Assembly: GCA_903909905.1 (NCBI GenBank)
Contig: CAIVXP010000144.1
Coordinates: 1-16,065 of the forward strand
Direction: 5' to 3'
DNA length: 16,065 nt
From: Akkermansiaceae bacterium
GTDB taxonomy: Bacteria > Verrucomicrobiota > Verrucomicrobiia > Verrucomicrobiales > Akkermansiaceae
Position numbers and translations under genes: made by a program. Shown one piece after another: positions 7,593 through 14,386 of the stretch (position 1 is its first letter; every line of letters starts with the position of its first letter). Below the pieces are notes generated by a model, which saw only the letters and a list, made by a program, of their open reading frames with translations, did no database searches and was not told the DNA's origin.

Positions 7593-8177
7593 GTGATTCG
7601 CTTCTCAATCGCCACCATCCTGCTTCTGCTCGCGGCATTCACCGCACAGCAGTTCATGCCTGTATTCACCGGGCTTTACCACTCGAGGATCCTCATCGTG
7701 CACCTCGCCTTCCTTTGCTGCGCGGTCGCCTCCGGCCAACCGCTCATGCTCCTGCTCGCCTTCATCGGCGGCTTCCTCTGGGACGCGCAATGCACCCTCG
7801 CCCCACACCCGGGCGACCCAAGCGTTTACACCCAACCCACCGAATCCCTCCGCTTCGGTTACTCGATTCTACTCTTCGCCGCCGCAGGCTATCTGATGCA
7901 GGTCATCCAACCGCTCTTCCGCCAAGGCAAATGGCCGCTCACCACCGCGCTCATCGGCCTCGTCCTCATGCTCTACTTCACGCTCGAGTGCGGGCTCATC
8001 AGCTTCATTCGCGGCGAACTTCAAATCGACCGACCCACCTTTCTCCAAATCCTCTTCACATCGCTCTTCACCATGCCGCTGGCACCACCACTGCTCAAGT
8101 TGCTCTCGCTCACGGCCGATGCATGCGACCAACACCCACAGCCCGATGTCATACTCCGGCGCAGACATCAACGCTGA
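7593..8177 (+). CDS. mreD: Rod shape-determining protein MreD
   Basis: Small integral membrane protein of the elongation machinery. The 194-residue product starts with GTG, three bases after the mreC stop. It is strongly hydrophobic, with five to six probable membrane helices at about 3-20, 33-47, 49-65, 89-108, 116-140 and 150-168. Sequence conservation in this family is low. The call rests on size, hydrophobicity and position between mreC and the PBP2 gene. GGFLWDAQCTLAP at 59-71 resembles the family's conserved Gly-(Phe/Leu)-x-x-Asp region. The tail is charged (VILRRRHQR) and presumably cytoplasmic. Confidence 0.85.
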   Translation: MIRFSIATILLLLAAFTAQQFMPVFTGLYHSRILIVHLAFLCCAVASGQPLMLLLAFIGGFLWDAQCTLAPHPGDPSVYTQPTESLRFGYSILLFAAAGYLMQVIQPLFRQGKWPLTTALIGLVLMLYFTLECGLISFIRGELQIDRPTFLQILFTSLFTMPLAPPLLKLLSLTADACDQHPQPDVILRRRHQR

Positions 8178-8189
8178 TCCGACCCACCG

Positions 8190-10334
8190 ATGGAAACCGT
8201 TTCCAAATTCCGAATCTACCTCCTTACGGCACTCGTGCTGGGTGGGTTCGGGCTACTCGTGAACCGGCTTCATGAATTTCAAATCGAGCGCCGCTACGAG
8301 TTTCTCAACCGCGTTCCCGGCAACCAAAGCGTCACCGTCCGCGAGCCAGGCATCCGCGGAGTCATCGCCGATCGACGCGGCATCCCGCTCGCCCGCAACC
8401 AACGCCAATACGAAATCTCATTCAACCTCGCCGAAATCCAACAAGCCTACCTCGCCGAGCAGCGCACAAAAAACAAATCCTCCGCGGAAAAAACCAGAAC
8501 CAGGGACAAGGACATCGTCGCTATCGTCAACGAGACCACCATCGCCCAGCTCCGCAAACTCAACCTCGCGCGCAACTACAACGCCTCCGCTCTCCGCACG
8601 CATTTCATCACCCACGGCGGCCTCGTCCCGTTCCGCTACCGCACCGACCTCAGCTTCGAAGAGTTTTCCAAACTCGCCGAACGCAACATCGAACTCCCCG
8701 GCGTCTACCTCGCACTCCGCCCAAAACGCGAATACCCGCTCGGCACCCTCGCCAGCCATGTGCTCGGCTACCTCAAGCAGTGGGAAAAAGGCGACATCGA
8801 GAAAAGCGACGGACGCAGGTACACCCATTACATCGGTAGCGAAAAAGGCATCGCCGGCATCGAAGCCTCAATGGACCCGATCCTCCGCGGGCCCGAAGGC
8901 GTCAAAACCATCGTAAAAAACGAAAAGGGGCGCACCATCCGGATGTCGGACTATACCAAACCCGGCACCGGCGCCACCGTCCGACTCACCATCGATGCCC
9001 GCAAACAATTGCTGCTCGAAAACGCCCTGCGCCACGCCGGACGCGCTGCCGGCGTGATCATGGATCCTAACACCGGAGAAGTTCTGGCCATGGCCTCAGT
9101 CCCGGATTACGATCCCAACGCCTTCATCCCCAGCATCTCTCAAGAGCGCTGGAAAGGCTACAACGACAGCCAACTCCTCTCCCCGCTCACCAACCGCGCC
9201 ATCTCGGAATACGCCCCGGGATCCACCATGAAGCTCGCCACCGCCATCGCCGGAGCCCTCCAAGGTCAAGCCTCCCGCTCATTTTCATGCGATGGCTATG
9301 TCTCCTACGGCAAACACCAGATCGGCTGCTGGATCTGGAACAAAAGCAAAGGAAGCCACGGTCAACTCTCCCTGCCAGGCGCCATCCAAAAATCCTGCAA
9401 CCCGTACTTCAACAAACTCGCCAACTCGATCGGTTGGCGCGACATGGCCCGCGGCTGCGCCATGGTCGGCTTCGGCAAACCCACCGGCGTGGAGCTGCCC
9501 AGCGAAAAACCCGGCATTCTCCCCGGCAGCGACGCATGGCTCAACTCCCACCCCGGCGCCACCATGAGCGCCGCACTCACCGCGATGCTCTCAATCGGCC
9601 AAGGCGACTCAATGGCCACCCCTCTCCAAATCGGCGCCATGACCGCTAGCATCGCCAACGGCGGCACTTGGCTCCAACCCCGCATCGTGAAGTCCGCCGT
9701 CTCAGAGGAGGGCAAATCCCTTATCGCCGACGAACCCAAACCCGTCCGCAATCTCATCAAGGAAGGCATTAAACCCGAAGACCTCCAACTCATTCGCAAA
9801 GGCATGTGGCTCGCCGTCAACGGCCCCGGCGGCACCGCCGGCAAGGTGCGCATCAGCGAACAGGAAATCGCCGCCAAAACCGGCACCGCACAAACCGTCG
9901 AAAACGGCAAAAAATCCAACAACTCGTGGGTCACTAGCTTCGCACCCTTCGACCAACCCCGTTACGTGGTCTGTGTGCTGGTTCAAAACGCCGGATCCGG
10001 CGGCGGCGTGTGCGGACCACTCGTCAACCTGATCTACAAAGGCCTATTCGCTGACGAAAAAGGCCAGCAACTTCCACTCAAACCCCAAACGGAATTCACC
10101 GGCAACACCGACCGCATCGAACACATCGACCTGCCGCGAAACGCCCTCGCCAAAATTCAAAATCTCAAAAACATCGAGGACTCTGATTTTGACGATGGCG
10201 AAACCGGAGACGAGGCAGGCGCCGCCACCAACCAGTCACCCAACAACACCAACCCACCCACACCCACTCTCACACCGGAAGTCGACTACGAGGGAACTGT
10301 CATCCCAAGAGCCGTACCGGTTACCGAACCCTAA
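8190..10334 (+). CDS. mrdA: Penicillin-binding protein 2 (elongasome transpeptidase)
   Basis: Class B PBP that cross-links lateral-wall peptidoglycan together with MreBCD and RodA. The 714-residue product has an N-terminal membrane anchor (about 9-25), the non-catalytic pedestal (about 45-265, with GIRGVIADRRGIPLARN at 54-70) and the transpeptidase domain (about 285-620). Active-site motifs: Ser345 in STMK (345-348), SCN at 402-404 and KTGT at 563-566. E. coli PBP2 is 633 residues, from memory. The excess is mainly a hydrophilic C-terminal tail from about 630, acidic around 660-676 and Asn/Pro/Thr-rich at 680-696, probably disordered in the periplasm. The start is 12 bases after mreD. rodA, often adjacent, is not in the window. 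Confidence 0.95.
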   Translation: METVSKFRIYLLTALVLGGFGLLVNRLHEFQIERRYEFLNRVPGNQSVTVREPGIRGVIADRRGIPLARNQRQYEISFNLAEIQQAYLAEQRTKNKSSAEKTRTRDKDIVAIVNETTIAQLRKLNLARNYNASALRTHFITHGGLVPFRYRTDLSFEEFSKLAERNIELPGVYLALRPKREYPLGTLASHVLGYLKQWEKGDIEKSDGRRYTHYIGSEKGIAGIEASMDPILRGPEGVKTIVKNEKGRTIRMSDYTKPGTGATVRLTIDARKQLLLENALRHAGRAAGVIMDPNTGEVLAMASVPDYDPNAFIPSISQERWKGYNDSQLLSPLTNRAISEYAPGSTMKLATAIAGALQGQASRSFSCDGYVSYGKHQIGCWIWNKSKGSHGQLSLPGAIQKSCNPYFNKLANSIGWRDMARGCAMVGFGKPTGVELPSEKPGILPGSDAWLNSHPGATMSAALTAMLSIGQGDSMATPLQIGAMTASIANGGTWLQPRIVKSAVSEEGKSLIADEPKPVRNLIKEGIKPEDLQLIRKGMWLAVNGPGGTAGKVRISEQEIAAKTGTAQTVENGKKSNNSWVTSFAPFDQPRYVVCVLVQNAGSGGGVCGPLVNLIYKGLFADEKGQQLPLKPQTEFTGNTDRIEHIDLPRNALAKIQNLKNIEDSDFDDGETGDEAGAATNQSPNNTNPPTPTLTPEVDYEGTVIPRAVPVTEP

Positions 10335-10370
10335 TCCGCAACCCGCGGCAAACATTCAACCATCATCATT

Positions 10371-11957
10371 ATGATCCAACACATCAAAAGACTATTCGGC
10401 ATCGGCAAACCCGATCCCATGCACGGCAACAGCCTCATCATCAACGTCGAAAAACTCGAACGCCGCGTTGCGCTGCTCGAAGACGGCGTCCTCGAGGAAT
10501 ATTCGGTCGAACGCGAAGGCGACCAAAACATCGTCGGCGGCATCTTCAAAGGCCGCGTCAAAAACATCGAGCCCGGCCTCAAGGCGATGTTCGTCGATAT
10601 CGGCCTCGATAAGAACGCCTTCCTCCACTTCTGGGATGCGATTCCCGCCGCACTCGATGCCGGACTTGAGGAAATCCAGCGCGAAGGCAAAAAGAAGAGC
10701 GCCAAGAAAATCACCTCCAAGGACATACCCGACATCTACCCGGTCGGCTCGGAAATCGTCATCCAGGTTTCCAAGGGACCCATCGGCACCAAAGGCCCGC
10801 GCGTCACCACCAACATCTCGCTCGCCGGACGCTACCTCGTCCTCATGCCCTTCACAGAACAGTTCGGCATTTCGCGCAAAATCGAAGACCCGAAGGAACG
10901 CGCACGCCTGCGCAAAATCGTGCAGAAACTCTCGGTTCCCGAAGGCATGGGCGTCATCATGCGCACCGTCGCCCAAGGCACCCGCGCCCGCCACTTCGTG
11001 CGCGACCTCGCCATGCTTCTCGAACAATGGGATGAAATCGAAGCCCGCCGCGAAGCCAACCCCGCACCCGCCTGCATCTTCCAGGAACCTGGCCTCATCG
11101 AGCGCACCGCTCGCGACTTCCTCACCGATGAGGTGAACCAGGTGATCTGCGACGACGCACACACGACCGAAGCCATCCGCGAAATCGCAAGCAAAATTTC
11201 CCGCCGTGCGAAACGCCGCATCCACCACCTGCCCACATCGACACAGCCGATCTTCGAACGCATCAACATCCAAAAACAAATCGACGAAGCATTCTCACGC
11301 CAAGTCTGGCTGCCCTGCGGTGGCTATGTGGTGATCGATGAAACCGAAGCGCTCATCTCCGTCGATGTGAACACCGGCCGCAACCGCGGCGCTAAGGATG
11401 TCGACAAGATGATTCTCGAAACCAACATCGAGGCCGCGCGCGAAGTCGCACGCCAACTCCGCCTCCGCAACATCGGCGGCCTCGTCGTGATCGACTTTAT
11501 CGACATGCGCCACCGCAGAGACCAACAAGCGGTCTACAAAGCGATCAAGGACCGCCTCAAAAAAGACAAGGCCAAGACCCAAGTCCTCCAGATCTCGCCC
11601 ATCGGCCTCATGGAAATGACGCGCCAGCGGCTTACCGAATCCCTCCGCGATTCGATGTACGAACCCTGCCCTTACTGCCAAGGCCGCGCCCGCGTGAAAA
11701 CCCCCATGACCATGTCGGTGGAAATCCAGCGCCGCCTCAACACGGCCATCCAAAAACACCGCGAAACGGTTGGAGACATCATCATCGTCGTGAACTCCGA
11801 TGTGCTCAATCGATTCAAGAGCGAAGACTCAAAACTCCTCGTCGAACTCGAACGCTCGCACTCGGGCCGCCTGATCTTCCGCTCAGACCCAAGCCTCAAC
11901 CGCGAACGCTTCTTCATCATCGATGCGAAAACGGAAAAAAACCTCGACCAAGGTTGA
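10371..11957 (+). CDS. rng: Ribonuclease G/E family endoribonuclease
   Basis: Single-strand-specific, 5'-end-sensitive endoribonuclease for rRNA maturation and mRNA decay. The 528-residue product has an S1-type RNA-binding region at about 38-150 (GGIFKGRVKNIEPGLKAMFVD at 56-76), with a Lys-rich insertion KKKSAKKITSKD at 107-118. The catalytic DNase I-like part includes IDETEALISVDVNTGR at 322-337, with Asp332, and GGLVVIDFIDMR at 369-380, with Asp375; these are the two metal-binding aspartates (D303 and D346 of E. coli RNase E). The zinc-link CPYC is at 433-436. There is no long degradosome scaffold tail, so RNase G is preferred over RNase E. The gene lies 36 bases after mrdA. In E. coli rng also follows mreBCD, so the linkage appears conserved. 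Confidence 0.94.
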   Translation: MIQHIKRLFGIGKPDPMHGNSLIINVEKLERRVALLEDGVLEEYSVEREGDQNIVGGIFKGRVKNIEPGLKAMFVDIGLDKNAFLHFWDAIPAALDAGLEEIQREGKKKSAKKITSKDIPDIYPVGSEIVIQVSKGPIGTKGPRVTTNISLAGRYLVLMPFTEQFGISRKIEDPKERARLRKIVQKLSVPEGMGVIMRTVAQGTRARHFVRDLAMLLEQWDEIEARREANPAPACIFQEPGLIERTARDFLTDEVNQVICDDAHTTEAIREIASKISRRAKRRIHHLPTSTQPIFERINIQKQIDEAFSRQVWLPCGGYVVIDETEALISVDVNTGRNRGAKDVDKMILETNIEAAREVARQLRLRNIGGLVVIDFIDMRHRRDQQAVYKAIKDRLKKDKAKTQVLQISPIGLMEMTRQRLTESLRDSMYEPCPYCQGRARVKTPMTMSVEIQRRLNTAIQKHRETVGDIIIVVNSDVLNRFKSEDSKLLVELERSHSGRLIFRSDPSLNRERFFIIDAKTEKNLDQG

Positions 11958-12011
11958 TTCCACATCATTTGCCTGCCCGCCCGACACTCGTAAGACAGAT
12001 CCCAAAAACTG

Positions 12012-13415
12012 ATGTCCCGCAAAACCAAATTAATCTGTACCCTCGGTCCCGCCACAGAATCGAAAGAGATGATTGGCGGCCTCATCGACGCCGGCTGCAA
12101 TGTCTTTCGCCTCAACATGAGCCATGCGAAACACGAATGGGCCGCCGAAATGGTTCGCCGCGTTCGCAGTGAGTCGCAACAACGCAACGCCAACATCGCC
12201 GTGCTCTTCGACCTCACCGGTCCGTCGATCCGCACCGGCGACCTGCCCGTGCCTCTCGACCTCGCCGAAGGCGATGCGGTGGAGTTCCGCAAAGAAGGCG
12301 CCAACGCCACAACGGAGAAATCCACCACGGTAAACTATGAGGGGCTGATGAATGATGTGTCGGTCGGCAACACGCTTGTGGTCGACAACGGCGCTCTGCT
12401 CATGCGCATCGACGAAGTTCAAGCCGACCGCATTCTCTGCAGCGTCAAGACGCCCGGCACCATGGGCTCGCGCCGCCACATCAATCTTCCTGGCGTGCGG
12501 CTCAATCTTCCGGCCCTCACGGAGAAAGACCACCGCGACCTCGCACTCGCCGTGGAATGCGAGGCGGATTACATCGCCGGTTCATTCGTCCGCGATGCAG
12601 CCCATGTCCGCGAACTCCGCGAAACGATGAAGTCGCTCGAAGGCGACGCGCAAATCATCGCCAAAGTCGAGGACCAGGAAGCCGTGCGCAACATCGATGC
12701 AATCATTCGTGAAGCGGATGTGATCATGATCGCCCGCGGCGACCTCGGCACCGAAGTGGAATTCGAAGAACTCCCAATCCTCCAACGCCGCATCATCAAG
12801 CGCTGCCATGACCTCGGCACCCGCGTGATCGTTGCCACCCACCTGCTGGAATCGATGATCCAGCAACCCACCCCCACCCGCGCCGAAGTCACCGATGTGA
12901 TGAACGCCGCTTACGAGGAGGCCGATGCGCTCATGCTCTCCGGCGAAACATCCGTTGGCCGCTACCCACTACGCTGCGTCGAGGCACTCGTGCGCATTTC
13001 CACCCGCATCGAACGCTCCGGCGGTCACGGCTTCGGCCAAGGCGTGCTGCTGCGCGACGAACGCCAAAAAACCGCCCGCGCCGCCGTCACGCTCGCCGAC
13101 TCCTTGCCCGATGCCCGCCTCGTGGTCCTCACCCGCCGCGGCGTGCTCGCCAATCAAGTCGCAATGATTCGCCCACGCACCGCCGGCTTCTTCGCAGTCA
13201 CCCCCAAGGAATCCGTCTGCCGCAAAATGGCCCTCACCCGCGGCGTGCGCCCGATCAAACTCGCCTTTTCCTCCAACATCGAGGAAACCATCCAGCGCGT
13301 CACCGAATTCCTCCTCAAAGAAAACCTCGTGCGCACCGGCACACCCATCGTGATTGTCTCGGACATCCTCTCCGACCACTTCGCCGCCAACTCGATCCTG
13401 CTCCACCACGCTTGA
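12012..13415 (+). CDS. pyk: Pyruvate kinase with atypical cation-site residues
   Basis: Converts phosphoenolpyruvate and ADP to pyruvate and ATP in the cytoplasm. The 467-residue product shows KTKLICTLGPA at 4-14; VFRLNMSHAKHE at 31-42, with Arg33, Asn35, Ser37 and His38; QIIAKVEDQEAV at 214-225, with catalytic Lys218 and metal ligand Glu220; ARGDLGTEVE at 241-250, with Asp244; ATHLLESMIQQPTPTRAEV at 275-293; and ALMLSGETSVGRYP at 306-319. Where most enzymes have DTKGPEIRTG, this one has DLTGPSIRTG (67-76), which changes residues tied to potassium dependence. The ATHLLESM and GETSVGRYP forms also differ from the common ATQMLESM and GETAxGxYP. The C-terminal allosteric-type domain (about 345-467) is present. 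A 54-base gap separates it from rng. Confidence 0.93.
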   Translation: MSRKTKLICTLGPATESKEMIGGLIDAGCNVFRLNMSHAKHEWAAEMVRRVRSESQQRNANIAVLFDLTGPSIRTGDLPVPLDLAEGDAVEFRKEGANATTEKSTTVNYEGLMNDVSVGNTLVVDNGALLMRIDEVQADRILCSVKTPGTMGSRRHINLPGVRLNLPALTEKDHRDLALAVECEADYIAGSFVRDAAHVRELRETMKSLEGDAQIIAKVEDQEAVRNIDAIIREADVIMIARGDLGTEVEFEELPILQRRIIKRCHDLGTRVIVATHLLESMIQQPTPTRAEVTDVMNAAYEEADALMLSGETSVGRYPLRCVEALVRISTRIERSGGHGFGQGVLLRDERQKTARAAVTLADSLPDARLVVLTRRGVLANQVAMIRPRTAGFFAVTPKESVCRKMALTRGVRPIKLAFSSNIEETIQRVTEFLLKENLVRTGTPIVIVSDILSDHFAANSILLHHA

Positions 13416-13423
13416 GATCCCTA

Positions 13424-13567
13424 GGGGAGCACACGCGCCCCCGCGTGTGGTTTTCAGCGCCCTCGCTGAAAAACATGCATCAGAAAAACCCAAACGCCCA
13501 ATCGTTATCCGCACCCCTCATGGCGCGAGGGCACGCCATGAAACACGCGAGGGCGCGTGTGCTCCTC
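13424..13567. repeat. Palindromic four-hairpin repeat element downstream of pyk
   Basis: Four hairpins lie in a row. H1 is ACACGCG-CCCC-CGCGTGT (13431-13448). H2 is TTTTCAGC-GCCCTC-GCTGAAAA (13451-13472). H3 is TCATGGCG-CGAGGGCA-CGCCATGA (13518-13541). H4 is ACACGCG-AGGG-CGCGTGT (13543-13560). The outer arms 13426-13448 and 13543-13565 are reverse complements at 22 of 23 bases (mismatch C13441/A13550). The dyad centre, about 13495.5, also places the H2 loop GCCCTC exactly opposite the H3 loop GAGGGC; pairing there extends to 8 bp (13459-13466 with 13525-13532). The element begins nine bases after the pyk stop. It resembles a REP/BIME-type doublet or a small palindromic mobile element; no second copy was found in this window. 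Confidence 0.7.
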
Positions 13568-13588
13568 ATACAAACCGAAGTTCAAAAC

Positions 13589-13627
13589 CCTCTTCCTCTT
13601 ATCTAGCTTCTTCTGTCTCACGGTCTT
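13589..13627 (+). repeat. Pyrimidine-rich repeat, copy 2
   Basis: Matches 32 of 39 bases with 2745-2783, ungapped and on the same strand. It starts 22 bases after the palindromic element and 52 bases before the downstream SDR gene. Further TCTTCTGTCTTCTCTCGCTT-type pyrimidine sequence continues to about 13655. Confidence 0.4.
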
Positions 13628-13678
13628 CTGTCTTCTCTCGCTTCTTGCACTCCTCCTGCGGATGATCCAATTTCAGTC

Positions 13679-14374
13679 ATGCAAAAAAATATTCTCCTGA
13701 TCGGTGGCAACTCAGGCATCGGCCTTGCCACCGCGCAGCTCCTGCATGCCTCCGGACACTTGATCGTTGCCGCCGCACGCCATGCCGGACCGCTCGCGGA
13801 AATGGGCATTCCCGTGCAGCCGTTCGATGCGGCCTCGCCCGCTCTCAATGACCTTCCACCAGTCCTCGACGGGCTGGTCTACTTCCCCGGCAGCATCACT
13901 CTCAAGCCCTTCCACCGCGTCACGGCCGAGGACTTCATCAACGATTTCCAAACCAACTGTCTCGGTGCCGCCGCCGCGATTCAAGCCGCGCTGCCCTCGC
14001 TCAAGGCCTCACCATCGGCATCGATCGTGCTTTTTTCCACCATCGCAGTCGCCCAAGGCATGGCCTTCCACGCATCGATCGCCGCCGCAAAAGGCGCAGT
14101 CGAAGGCCTCACCCGCTCGCTCGCCGCAGAGTTGGCTCCAAAGATCCGCGTGAATGCGATCGCGCCCTCGCTCACCGACACACCACTCGCCAACACCTTG
14201 CTCAACTCCGAACCAAAACGCGAAGCCGCCGCCAAACGCCATCCGCTGCAACAAGTCGGCCGCGCCGAGGATGTCGCGAAGCTCACCGCTTTCCTGCTCT
14301 CCGAAGATTCGGCCTTCATCACCGGCCAAATCCTCCGCCCCGACGGCGGACTCTCCTCGGTGCGAGTTTTCTGA
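13679..14374 (+). CDS. SDR-fold protein lacking the catalytic tyrosine
   Basis: Short-chain dehydrogenase/reductase fold, 231 residues, cytoplasmic. Nucleotide-binding signature LIGGNSGIG at 7-15, an Asp in FDAAS (Asp50), and the region LVYFPGS at 66-72 where classical members have NNAG. Asn93 (FQTNCLG) and Lys138 (AAAKGAVEGL) of the Asn-Ser-Tyr-Lys tetrad are present. The tyrosine four residues before the lysine is Ile134 (HASIAAAK), and the serine position 13 residues before that is Thr121, next to Ser120. The end, FITGQILRPDGGLS at 213-226, is typical of classical SDRs. The enzyme may therefore lack ordinary dehydrogenase activity or use another proton donor; substrate unknown. It lies 12 bases upstream of a photolyase-family gene and probably shares its transcript. 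Confidence 0.85.
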   Translation: MQKNILLIGGNSGIGLATAQLLHASGHLIVAAARHAGPLAEMGIPVQPFDAASPALNDLPPVLDGLVYFPGSITLKPFHRVTAEDFINDFQTNCLGAAAAIQAALPSLKASPSASIVLFSTIAVAQGMAFHASIAAAKGAVEGLTRSLAAELAPKIRVNAIAPSLTDTPLANTLLNSEPKREAAAKRHPLQQVGRAEDVAKLTAFLLSEDSAFITGQILRPDGGLSSVRVF

Positions 14375-14386
14375 TTTTAAAAAACC

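Noticed and set aside
10392..11279. Long minus-strand open frame opposite rng
   Set aside because: Shadow of RNase G, whose catalytic motifs are all on the + strand.
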